A program made the position numbers and the translations under genes. Below are positions 16,412 through 25,800 of a stretch of 64,000 nt of DNA, one piece after another. Each line of letters starts with the position of its first letter. Position 1 is the first letter of the stretch. The stretch spans positions 248,001 to 312,000 of the forward strand of contig CAYTGM010000002.1 of assembly GCA_964437365.1 (NCBI GenBank). Direction: 5' to 3'. The notes under the pieces are model-generated. The model searched no databases and was not told where the DNA came from. It saw nothing but the letters and a program-made list of their open reading frames with translations. This DNA is from CAYTGM01 sp964437365. Lineage in GTDB: Bacteria > Sumerlaeota > Sumerlaeia > SLMS01.

Positions 16412-17380
16412 TTGTCACCTATCAATCATCCAGTTATTGTGTATGATACTTCGAAAGATGAATTCGGAGAATTCTACCAGCAGCTTGAGGAGCTCGCCCC
16501 CCAGGTGAGCTACGTGTCCACGGTTCCAGAGATGATTGAAGAACTTTCTACTCAGCTCGACAGCATTGCCCTCCTCGACACCAGAAACCTCGCCCATCTT
16601 TCTGAAGACGAATCTACCTTGCTCCGGGAGTTCCAGGAAGCCCGCCGCATCGGACTCGTTACCGTCGATGAACTGGAGAATTACTTTAATCTCCTGAAGA
16701 ATATCAATGTCACTCAGGTTTACTCGAAGATAGATCCTCCTGTTCCCGAGGAACTCGAGCACTTTCTGGAATGTATTTCCGATCCTCTCGCTGGTTTCAG
16801 TCTGTCCCGATATCTTTACCAAACAAGTGAGCTCCTCACGGCTCGCATAGATAATCATGAAGAAAAAAACATTTTCGTAGAACGGGTGATCAACTATTTC
16901 GCCACAAACGGGTTTGAAATTCACCAGCTATACAACGTTCGTCTGATCCTGGAAGAGACCCTCAACAATGCCATCTTCCATGCCTTCAAAGACAATGAAG
17001 GAAATGATAAGTATCAGATCGGTAGCTTCGACAAGCTCGATGAGAATGAGAAAGTGACGATCGAATATGGTCACTGCTCTGCCTTTGCGGGGTTTACCGT
17101 CACCGACAACGCTGGTGCCCTAAGCCCTGAGACAGTCTTCAAAAAGCTTGAAAGACAGTTTTCAAAAGATGCTCTCTTTGATGAAAGTGGTCGTGGGCTT
17201 TACCTCTCAAGAATGCTATCCTCCTGTTTCGTCATCAACATCGAAGAAGGAAAGCGAACACAGATGATCGCCCTTTTCGACGACCAGCATCGGGAAAGAA
17301 AAGGGCCTAAACCATTCATGTTGAATTATATCGGCTCCAACGCTCTTTCGGATTGTTTCCTCGACGCCGACCTTGATTAG
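16412..17380 (+). CDS. RsbW-like ATPase (anti-sigma/serine kinase type) with receiver-like N-terminus
   Basis: An HATPase_c domain of the anti-sigma/SpoIIAB type fills about residues 155-300: N-box ILEETLNNAIFHAF, G1-like TVTDNAG and G2-like ESGRGLYLSRML. Such proteins bind or phosphorylate anti-sigma-factor antagonists in partner-switching modules. Residues about 5-120 look like a degenerate receiver (VIVYDTSKDEF ... SIALLDTRNL). The start is uncertain. The open frame extends far upstream inside tatC, but that part is a shadow of tatC. I prefer the TTG at 16412, immediately after the tatC stop; GTG at 16439 is the alternative. Neither has a strong Shine-Dalgarno, so translational coupling to tatC is likely. 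No STAS antagonist or sigma factor is adjacent. Confidence 0.75.
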   Translation: MSPINHPVIVYDTSKDEFGEFYQQLEELAPQVSYVSTVPEMIEELSTQLDSIALLDTRNLAHLSEDESTLLREFQEARRIGLVTVDELENYFNLLKNINVTQVYSKIDPPVPEELEHFLECISDPLAGFSLSRYLYQTSELLTARIDNHEEKNIFVERVINYFATNGFEIHQLYNVRLILEETLNNAIFHAFKDNEGNDKYQIGSFDKLDENEKVTIEYGHCSAFAGFTVTDNAGALSPETVFKKLERQFSKDALFDESGRGLYLSRMLSSCFVINIEEGKRTQMIALFDDQHRERKGPKPFMLNYIGSNALSDCFLDADLD

Positions 17381-17457
17381 TTCCCCCGGCCCTTTGGCCT
17401 GACGCTCAAAGACTCTTCTCCTGTTCAATACTCCTCAAGGAATTGTGATCGACCGCG

Positions 17458-18810
17458 ATGCTCGGTAAACTTCTGCTTCCAGAAATTGAAGAACTGATCC
17501 AGCAGAGGGAATTCCAGCTGCTCAAAACACAGCTGGCCGACCTTCCGGAAGCAGACATCGCAGAAATCATCGGTGACATTGAAGAGGGACAGGTCCCCGT
17601 TGTTTTTCGCCTCCTCTCCAAAGAAAAGGCGACCGATGTCTTCGAACACCTGGACTTCGAGGAGCAGGAAATCCTGCTCAAGTCATTGTCGCTGGAAAGG
17701 ATCAAACAGATCCTGGCAGAGATGTCAGTCGATGACCGTACTGCTCTTTTCGACGAAGTTCCTTCAGAAGTTGCCTCACAGCTGATCGAACTGCTCTCCG
17801 TCGAGGACCGAGAGTTAGCCCGAACTATCCTCAATTATCCCGAGGACAGTGTCGGGAGGCTCATGACTCCAGATTATGTAGCGCTCTCGCCTGAGATGAC
17901 TGTCCAGCAGGCTCTCGACCGGATACGTCGCTTTGGACAAGATAAAGAGACTGTCTATGCATGTTACGTTACTGGACCTCGAAGAAAATTGCTTGGTATT
18001 GTTACACTTCGTCTTCTCGTTGTTTCACCTCTTGATAGCACTATTGATGATATCTATACAAGACAGTTTGTTCATCTCAATACAGACACACCACAGGAAG
18101 AAGCTGTTGATACTTTTCGACATTACGACTTGATAGCACTGCCAGTACTCGACAAAAGCGGCCAGATGATTGGTATCGTGACCTTCGATGATATCATGGA
18201 TGTTGCCGAAGAAGAATTCCGCGAAGACATGGACATGATGGCTGCTGTTGTTCCGTCGGTTTCTGACCGTGAGTTTCTCGACGAGAAGCTCTTCTCCGTT
18301 GTTGGGCGACGTATTCCATGGCTGATCGCTCTTCTCATTGTAGAAGCCTTCGCTGTTCTTGTTCTTCAAAGTTATGACCGTATATTCGAACAGTTCATTG
18401 CACTCTCCTTTTTTCTTCCTGCACTCATCGCTACCGGAGGAAACACAGGAACCCAGAGCGCATCGATGGTAATCCGTGCTCTCGCCATGGGAGAGGTTGA
18501 GCTTTCTGATTTAGGAAAGATCTTTGTGCGCGGTATTTTTTCGGGAGTGGTGCTCGCCATCGTCCTCGGAACGTGTGCCTATTTATTGGCCTTTCTTATG
18601 GGATATGACCCAATGATTGGGCTATGTGTTTCAAGTGGGCTCGCCACGGTAGTGGTGCTCTCCAACCTGGCGGGAAGTATTCTTCCTTTGATTCTAAAGC
18701 GAGCAGGTCTCGACCCTGCCCTTATGAGTAGTCCCTTCATCAGCACGCTCGTTGATATATTCGGACTCGTTATATATCTTGAGATCAGCAAACGGATATT
18801 GGGGCTGTAG
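17458..18810 (+). CDS. mgtE: Mg2+ transporter MgtE
   Basis: The 450-residue product has the standard MgtE layout: N-terminal Mg-sensing helical domain (about 10-130), paired CBS domains (about 135-260, including MTPDYVALSPEMTVQQAL and FDDIMDVAEEEF), then five transmembrane helices from about 275. The pore/selectivity landmark TGGNTGTQS is present near residue 322. It is a gated Mg2+ channel closed by cytosolic Mg2+ through the N and CBS domains. It follows the RsbW-like gene by 77 nt and probably belongs to the tatA-tatC transcript or has its own promoter in that gap. No M-box-like leader was recognised. Confidence 0.93.
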   Translation: MLGKLLLPEIEELIQQREFQLLKTQLADLPEADIAEIIGDIEEGQVPVVFRLLSKEKATDVFEHLDFEEQEILLKSLSLERIKQILAEMSVDDRTALFDEVPSEVASQLIELLSVEDRELARTILNYPEDSVGRLMTPDYVALSPEMTVQQALDRIRRFGQDKETVYACYVTGPRRKLLGIVTLRLLVVSPLDSTIDDIYTRQFVHLNTDTPQEEAVDTFRHYDLIALPVLDKSGQMIGIVTFDDIMDVAEEEFREDMDMMAAVVPSVSDREFLDEKLFSVVGRRIPWLIALLIVEAFAVLVLQSYDRIFEQFIALSFFLPALIATGGNTGTQSASMVIRALAMGEVELSDLGKIFVRGIFSGVVLAIVLGTCAYLLAFLMGYDPMIGLCVSSGLATVVVLSNLAGSILPLILKRAGLDPALMSSPFISTLVDIFGLVIYLEISKRILGL

Positions 18811-19163
18811 TAAAAAGGTTTTAATGAGCTACAGGAACAATCACTCGGTCCACAGAAAATCACTCCGTTCAGCTTCGAGAGCTCAATTTGCCGGCTGAGA
18901 CGAACGTTTCTCCCGGTTTGGCCTAGAATTCATTCGGCGAGGGAGTCTCCAACCTGTCACCGATTTCAAGTTTCTTCTCACATGAACAATATTGATGCAG
19001 CTTCTTTGTTGCAAGCTTGCAACCTGCTTCTCAAAGCAGGCTGAATGCAGGAGGAAAGCAGGAAGAAAGCAGGAAGGTTGTTGTTTGAAACGACCTCAAA
19101 CGCTCGATAGTAAGATCGGCACAGAGCAGATTTAAACAGGAGTCAACGAGCTTGAAACCGATT
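18811..19163. other. Structured convergent intergenic region
   Basis: This gap between convergent mgtE and the symporter gene holds a 16-bp perfect palindrome GTTGCAAGCTTGCAAC (19008-19023), an adjoining hairpin CCTGCTT-CTCA-AAGCAGG (19023-19040) and then three short GCAGGA-type direct repeats (19047-19076). There is no T-run, so it is not a standard terminator. No gene is seen. Confidence 0.4.
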
Positions 19164-20972
19164 TCACTCGGACGTGCTGTTGCTTTGCTTCTGCTGCTCG
19201 ATATTCGCGGCGAGCCTTTTTACACAGAAGCCTACAATCACACCGATGACGCAACTCGCAGCAAAAAGAATGATCGCCTCGGTCCAGTCTTTAAAGATGA
19301 TGGCTCCCACCATGGGAAGAACAGTATAGACAAGAAGACTTGCAATCAATGCCGTGAAAACGGAAAGGAGTAAATCAGAGTCGGGAGTTACATCGGGAAC
19401 GGCAGCCTGAACTCTTTTCCATCCGGGACCTCCCGGGTGAACCTTACGGTAAAAGCGCTCCAGAACTCCCTGTGGTTCTGGTTGGGTCAGAAGTGTAATG
19501 GCAAGCCAAACCACTGTACACAAAATGGCAACTATCGTGATGCCATAAGCATCGTGCTCAAAACTCATGGTGTTTGAGACGATCAGGTAGAAGACAAGCG
19601 AAGCAACCATTGCTGCTATTTCTGACCAGGCATTAATTCTCCACCAGAACCAGCGAAGCATAAAGACACCACCGGTGCCTGCCCCAAGGGCCAGAAGAAT
19701 TGCCCACGCATCATCGACAGATATATTCGTCATGAAATAGGCAACAACACCCCCTGTTACAAGAACAATTACAGAGGCGAAACGTGAAGCCGTTGCCAGC
19801 TGCTTGTCTGAAGCCTCCGGCTTTATATACGGTTTGTAGAGGTCGTTGATCAGGTATGAGGCGCCCCAGTTAATCTGGGTTGAAATGGTCGACATAAAGG
19901 CGGCGAAGAAGACCACCAGCATGAGTCCCTTGAGTCCATCGGGAGCAAGATCTCGAATAATCATAGGAAAGCCTACCCCCGGATTTTCCATCTCGGCAAG
20001 GTCAGGATAAAGGGCAAGGGCAGCAAAACTGATAATGAGCCAGGGCCAGGGGCGCAGGCAGTAATGAGCAATTTGAAACCATAACGTTGCCAGTAATGAA
20101 TGGCGTTCGTCCTTACAGGATGCCATGCGCTGGACGACATAGCCGCCACCTCCGGGCTCCGCTCCCGGGTACCAGGTGGACCACCACTGCACGAAAATCA
20201 TCAGGAAAAAAGCCTGAACAGGCAGCCAGGGGTCGTCGATCGTGAAGTTCGGGAAATAATTAAAGGCCTGCTCGCCAACCTTCGATGTTTCAATTACCTG
20301 TTCTCGCAGGGCCTCTGTCCCGCCGAGGTGGTTCACACAAACCACGGCCAGAAAAATACAGCCTCCCATAGCCAGAAAGAACTGAATAAAGTCTGTGATC
20401 GCGACTCCCCACATCCCAGACAAGGTACTGTATACTCCAACAACACCAAGAAGAATGATGACAAGAAGCCAGTCTGAAATGACCGGATCCGCCCCGCTGA
20501 CATTGTAAAAAATGGTATTATTCAGGACAGTCAGCATGGCTCCTGTTACCCACCCAATAATAATGCAATTAACCAGAAGAGATGTATACACCGTGCGAAA
20601 GATGCGGAGATACTTTGCCGGTTCTCCCGTATAGCGCAGCTCAATCAGTTCAACGTCGGTCAGTACCTCAGCCCGGCGCCAGAGTTTGGAAAAAACAAAG
20701 ACCGTTACCATTCCCCCCATGGCCATCGCCCACCAGAGCCAGTTGCCCGCAAGACCATGCTTGGCTGTTAAGGAAGTCACTGCGAGAGGAGTGTCGGCCG
20801 CAAAGGTGGTGGCAACCATCGATGTACCGGCTATCCACCAGGGAAGGTTTCTTCCAGAAACAAAAAACTCGGCCAGGCCAGAGCTGGCCCGTCGACTGAA
20901 ATAAATGCCGATAGCTAACGTGATGATCAGATAAGAAGCAATAATGACAAGATCGAGGTTCGAAAGACTCAT
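19164..20972 (-). CDS. Sodium:solute symporter (SSS family)
   Basis: The 602-residue inner-membrane protein has about 13 predicted helices. The N-terminus LVIIASYLIITLAIGIYFSR followed by FFVSGRNLPWW is typical of SSS/SLC5 carriers, and AGTSMVATTFAADTPLAVT matches the TM1-TM2 Na+-site region. It imports a solute coupled to Na+; the substrate cannot be assigned, since sugar, amino acid and organic acid carriers share this fold. It is transcribed alone, converging with mgtE. Confidence 0.9.
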   Translation of the reverse strand: MSLSNLDLVIIASYLIITLAIGIYFSRRASSGLAEFFVSGRNLPWWIAGTSMVATTFAADTPLAVTSLTAKHGLAGNWLWWAMAMGGMVTVFVFSKLWRRAEVLTDVELIELRYTGEPAKYLRIFRTVYTSLLVNCIIIGWVTGAMLTVLNNTIFYNVSGADPVISDWLLVIILLGVVGVYSTLSGMWGVAITDFIQFFLAMGGCIFLAVVCVNHLGGTEALREQVIETSKVGEQAFNYFPNFTIDDPWLPVQAFFLMIFVQWWSTWYPGAEPGGGGYVVQRMASCKDERHSLLATLWFQIAHYCLRPWPWLIISFAALALYPDLAEMENPGVGFPMIIRDLAPDGLKGLMLVVFFAAFMSTISTQINWGASYLINDLYKPYIKPEASDKQLATASRFASVIVLVTGGVVAYFMTNISVDDAWAILLALGAGTGGVFMLRWFWWRINAWSEIAAMVASLVFYLIVSNTMSFEHDAYGITIVAILCTVVWLAITLLTQPEPQGVLERFYRKVHPGGPGWKRVQAAVPDVTPDSDLLLSVFTALIASLLVYTVLPMVGAIIFKDWTEAIILFAASCVIGVIVGFCVKRLAANIEQQKQSNSTSE

Positions 20973-21080
20973 TCAGACTCTTCCAATCTTCAGAAAATTT
21001 AGCGTAAACCTATATCTTGTTTCATCGACGCAAAAGATAAGAAGGGTGTCATTATGAATATTCGATGACGCGAAAGCCGG

Positions 21081-21112
21081 ACAAAAAATGACCCGGTATT
21101 AAATACCGGGTC
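21081..21112 (-). terminator. Rho-independent terminator for the tetR-type gene
   Basis: A perfect 10-bp stem GACCCGGTAT / ATACCGGGTC (21090-21099 and 21103-21112) with a 3-nt loop. Read leftward it is followed by CATTTTTTGT, and it starts about 60 nt after the TetR stop codon. Confidence 0.8.
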
Positions 21113-21173
21113 GTGCAAGGGAGGGGTGGAGAGAAAAGATTTCAGGAAGATCTAATCAGTTTTGTGAGAAGGG

Positions 21174-21761
21174 TCAGGCGGCAGGCTCTTCGACAGGCAT
21201 CTTTGAAACATTGAGAATCGATTGTGTAACTGTGTCTGTATAAGCGGTCAGTGGCTCAGTGATTCTGCCGAAACGTTTACCCATCGCAATTTGCAGGACC
21301 ATGCCGAGAATCATTTGGGTCAGCAACGCAGGGTCTGCAGTTTGGATTTCGCCACGAGACTGTGCATTGTTGACGATTCGAGAGAGAAGCTCTACCGGGT
21401 TTTTGTGATCGGCTCGAACTTCTTCCAGCAGCTTGTGGCGCACCAGCATAACGAATTGGAAGATATATGGATCCTCTTCGTAAAATTCGAAGAAAGCTGA
21501 AACGATATCGCGGATAACCTGTTCGTAGGTGGCCGACTCAATATTGATGCTGGAAATCAGTTTAGCGAAGGATTCATAGTGGACAAAGAAGAGTGCCCGT
21601 ACGAGGTCATCCTTACTTTTATGGTGTCTATATAGGGCTCCTTCGGTAACTTCTGCACGTTCGGCGATGTCACGAATGCTCGTTCCGTCGACACCTTTTT
21701 CAACAAAAAGTTCGAGTGCAGATCTCTCAATAGCGCCTTTTTTGCGGGGAGGTCGTCCCAT
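21174..21761 (-). CDS. TetR/AcrR-family transcriptional regulator
   Basis: From the ATG at 21761 it is 195 residues. The N-terminal DNA-binding domain contains ALELFVEKGVDGTSIRDIAE then TEGALYRHHKSKDDL, the classic TetR helix-turn-helix; the C-terminal ligand/dimer domain is not classifiable. The open frame extends 24 codons upstream into thiD, but ATG 21761 has a strong AGGAG 7 nt upstream and gives the standard GRPPRKKG start. It follows thiD by 16 nt, so the two are probably co-transcribed. Targets unknown. Confidence 0.9.
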   Translation of the reverse strand: MGRPPRKKGAIERSALELFVEKGVDGTSIRDIAERAEVTEGALYRHHKSKDDLVRALFFVHYESFAKLISSINIESATYEQVIRDIVSAFFEFYEEDPYIFQFVMLVRHKLLEEVRADHKNPVELLSRIVNNAQSRGEIQTADPALLTQMILGMVLQIAMGKRFGRITEPLTAYTDTVTQSILNVSKMPVEEPAA

Positions 21762-21777
21762 AATTCTTCTCCTGATA

Positions 21778-22641
21778 TCATTCCGATTCTGGAATCTTTT
21801 GGGATAGAATTTCTTCAGATAACATCCAGCCATGGTTGACTGGACCTATCCCTTTTCCCAGGCTATATGCATCTTGCATCGCGCGGTGCAGATAACCCTT
21901 TGCATTCCCTACGGCAATTTTCAGGCCGATCTTTTTTGAAAGAAATGCAGCAATCGCTGAAGAGAGGGTGCAGCCCGTCCCATGAGTGTGCTTCACACTC
22001 AGCCTGGGTAACTCAAACCAGGTGAAGTCAGACCCATCATAAAGTAAATCAATACAGTTCTCTGTCTTATCAAAATGACCACCTTTGATCAGCACTGAAC
22101 TGCAACCCGAAGAGAGGAGTTTTTCAGCCGCAGCCTGCATTTCTTGCTTTGATTGAATACGGATGCCAATGAGATCTTCTACCTCGTCGAGGTTGGGTGT
22201 TATGACCTCGGCAAGCGGGAACAGACTTTCCCAAATAGCCTTCACTGCATCCTCTTTCAGCAATCGGTGTCCGCTCTTCGACACCATCACTGGATCAACG
22301 ATGATGGGGATTTCTGGAAAATCTTTTAGTTTCTCAGCCGTTTTTTGCACAATCGAAGCGTTTGAGAGCATCCCCGTCTTAATGGCAGCCACGTCCAAAT
22401 CCGAAAGTACTGCGTCCAGTTGCGCACCAACGACTTCTGCTGGGACATCGTGGACCTCCTTCACGCCTGTGGTATTCTGTGCCGTGATCGAGGTGATGAC
22501 TGACGCGCCGTAAGTGTTCAAGGCAGCGAAAGTCTTCAAATCAGCTTGAATGCCCGCTCCTCCGGACGAATCTGAACCAGCAATAGTAAGGACCACGGGT
22601 CTGGCCGGATTTCCTGCTTCATGTGTTTTCACATCGGTCAT
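21778..22641 (-). CDS. thiD: Hydroxymethylpyrimidine (phosphate) kinase ThiD
   Basis: The product of about 287 residues phosphorylates HMP and HMP-P for thiamine synthesis and salvage. Landmarks: GSDSSGGAGIQADLKTF near the N-terminus (substrate site), PVMVSKSGHRLL (about 160-171) and the anion-hole/catalytic THGTGCTLSSAIAA (about 232). The ATG at 22641 has GGAGG 11 nt upstream and is preferred over a TTG six codons earlier. No other thiamine gene and no TPP riboswitch is visible nearby, so this may serve salvage. Confidence 0.92.
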   Translation of the reverse strand: MTDVKTHEAGNPARPVVLTIAGSDSSGGAGIQADLKTFAALNTYGASVITSITAQNTTGVKEVHDVPAEVVGAQLDAVLSDLDVAAIKTGMLSNASIVQKTAEKLKDFPEIPIIVDPVMVSKSGHRLLKEDAVKAIWESLFPLAEVITPNLDEVEDLIGIRIQSKQEMQAAAEKLLSSGCSSVLIKGGHFDKTENCIDLLYDGSDFTWFELPRLSVKHTHGTGCTLSSAIAAFLSKKIGLKIAVGNAKGYLHRAMQDAYSLGKGIGPVNHGWMLSEEILSQKIPESE

Positions 22642-22869
22642 TGGGCTTATAACCTCCAAGAGTCAGTGAGCATACTTTTACTTAAATCAAGCCGGTGGAT
22701 AAAGATGAGTTCATGAGTCGGCAAACTTGGCGGAATAAAACAGCAATCAATTGGCCAGAGGGATTATCTCGCCTAAAAGCACATCTTTCCCTTGTCAGCC
22801 AGCCGAGCCGAGCTAATATCAGGATATCTTGATACGATAATATAACACCAAGGCCACAGGAATATTTGC

Positions 22870-25800
22870 ATGACTCAGAACGCTCAAAGACCACCGATCC
22901 AGGAACTCCTCAAAGAAAGAATCCTCGTTCTCGACGGAGCCATGGGAACCATGGTCCAGACCTATAAACTTGAGGAAGAGGACTTCCGTGGCGAGAGATT
23001 TAAAGAGCATCCAAAAGATCTCAAAGGTGATAATGATCTTCTTGTGCTGACTCGTCCCGAGATTATCAGAGAGATCCATTTGGACTTCCTGAATGAAGGG
23101 GCTGATATTGTTGAGACGAACACCTTCAACGGGACATCAATCGCCCAGGCAGATTATGGTCTCGAATCAATCGTTTACGAGCTGAATGTCGAGGCTGCCA
23201 GGCTGGCCCGCGATGCCGCCGACGAGGTCGAGAAAGAAAATCCCGATAAGCCAAGGTACGTTGCAGGAGCTCTTGGCCCAACAAACAGGACGGCTTCCAT
23301 TTCCCCTGACGTAAACGACCCCGGTTATCGCGCGGTTGATTTTCAGGAGCTTGTTGATGCTTATGCAGAACAGGCTAAAGGACTTCTTGATGGCGGTATA
23401 GACCTCTTCCTGGTTGAAACCATCTTTGATACTCTCAATGCAAAGGCTGCCCTTTTTGCCATCGACCAGGTACAGAAAGAGCGCGGTATAGATCTCCCCG
23501 TCATGATCTCTGTAACGATCACGGATGCAGCTGGAAGAACTCTGTCAGGTCAAACCCCAAAAGCTTTCTGGTATTCCATCGAGCATGCCAAGCCATTGAG
23601 TGTTGGTGTGAACTGTGCCCTTGGTCCGGAAGCGATGCGCCCCTACATTGAGGAGCTGGCAGAAATTACAAACTGCCATACGTCACTCTATCCGAACGCA
23701 GGTCTTCCGGATGCGCTTTCACCGACAGGTTTCGATCAGAAATATACGCCTGAGTATATTGCAGATATTCTCGAAGACTATGCAAAAGAAGGCTGGCTGA
23801 ATATCGTGGGCGGATGTTGTGGAACAACTCCTCCTCACATCGGCGCGATTGCTCGAATGGTTGAGAAGTATAGACCACGCCCGGTTGAGAAGAAGCCGGT
23901 CGACAGCCATTTCAGCGGACTCGAGCCATTGGATCTTGGACGGGGCTCAAACTTTCTGATGGTAGGGGAGAGAACGAACATCACAGGGTCACCCAAGTTT
24001 GCCCGGCTTATTCGCGAGGGCGACTTGGACGCTGCGTTGTCTATCGCCCGTCAGCAGGTAGAGAATGGCGCAAACATGATCGATATTAACATGGATGAGG
24101 GCCTCATCGATTCAGAGGCGATGATGGTGAGGTTTCTGAATCTGATTGCTGCTGAACCAGATATAGCTCGCGTGCCGATCATGATAGATAGCTCGCGTTG
24201 GAGTGTCATTGAAGCAGGGCTGCGCTGTGTACAAGGCAAAGCTGTCGTGAATTCGATCTCTCTCAAAGAGGGTGAAGAGCCCTTTATCGAGCAGGCAAAA
24301 AAGATCCAGCAGTATGGTGCTGGCGTTGTTGTCATGGCGTTCGACGAGAAGGGACAGGCGGACAGCACAGAACGTCGTCTGGAAATCTGCCAGCGTGCCT
24401 ATAACATTCTTGTAAACCAGCTTGGGTATGATCCCACCGACATTATCTTCGATCCGAATGTCCTGACGGTGGCCACAGGTATGGACGAGCATAATGACTA
24501 TGCGCGCTCATTTATTGAGTCGACAAAACTCATTAAAGAGAAATGCCCTGGTGTTAAGATCAGCGGTGGTATATCCAATATCTCATTTTCATTTCGAGGA
24601 AACAATGTCGTCCGCGAGGCGATGCACTCGGTGTTTCTATACCATGCCATTAGTAATGGGCTCGACATGGGGATTGTGAATGCCGGGATGCTCGAAGTAT
24701 ATGAAGAGATTCCAAAAGATCTTCTGGAACTTGTCGAAGATGTTATTCTGAATAGACGCGAAGATGCTACCGAGCGTCTTATTGAATATGCAGAAAAAGT
24801 AAAGGATCAGGGTGGAGCAAAGAAAAAAGAGAATCAGCTCGAATGGAGAGGGTTGCCTGTCGAGAAGCGTCTTGAGCATTCTTTGATTAACGGAATCATG
24901 GACTTCGTTGAAGAGGATACAGAGGAAGCGCGGCAGAAAACAGATCGTCCTTTGCATGTGATCGAAGGTCCTTTAATGGATGGGATGAATGTTGTCGGTG
25001 ACCTCTTTGGCGCCGGGAAGATGTTTCTTCCTCAGGTTGTTAAGTCCGCACGTGTGATGAAAAAAGCCGTCGGTTATCTGATCCCATTCATGGAGAAAGA
25101 GAAAGAAGAGGCTGGAATTACCGGTGATAGTCATGCAGGGAAAATACTGCTGGCTACAGTAAAAGGAGATGTCCATGACATCGGTAAGAATATCGTTTCT
25201 GTTGTTCTTGCCTGCAATAACTACAAGGTTATAGACATTGGGGTCATGCAAAGCTGTGAAGCGATTCTTCAAAAGGCCGAAGAAGAGAATGTTGATATCA
25301 TTGGATTGTCTGGATTGATTACGCCTTCCCTTGATGAGATGGTACACAATGCGAAGGAAATGCAACGTCGTGGCTTTAAAGTTCCTCTACTCATCGGCGG
25401 CGCCACTACCAGCAAGATGCACACGGCTGTTAAGATTGCCCCTCAATATGATGCGCCAACTGTTCATGTTCTCGATGCATCCAGAGCCGTTGGTGTTGTG
25501 CAGTCTTTGCTATCTGAAAAGAACAGTGAAGCGTATATCAAAGGAATTGAGGAGGAGTACGCAAGGCTGCGAGCTCACCATGAAGGACGATCTGATGAAG
25601 ACAAGCTGGTTTCCCTGGAATCTGCCCGGGCGACCGCTGCTTCGTACGACTGGAAAGGCTATACCGTTCCAGAGCCGGAATTGAAAGGCGTCCACATCAT
25701 GGACGACATCAAAGCAAAAGATCTGGTTCCTTATATCGATTGGTCTCCTTTCTTTCATACCTGGGAACTGAGAGGTCGTTACCCTCAAATCCTCGAGGAT

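Noticed and set aside
19047..19076. GCAGGA repeats as a CRISPR array
   Set aside because: Repeat units of about 10 nt with no spacers.
22660..22869. Cobalamin or SAM riboswitch upstream of metH
   Set aside because: No B12-box or SAM-aptamer core recognised by eye; a covariance-model scan would settle it.
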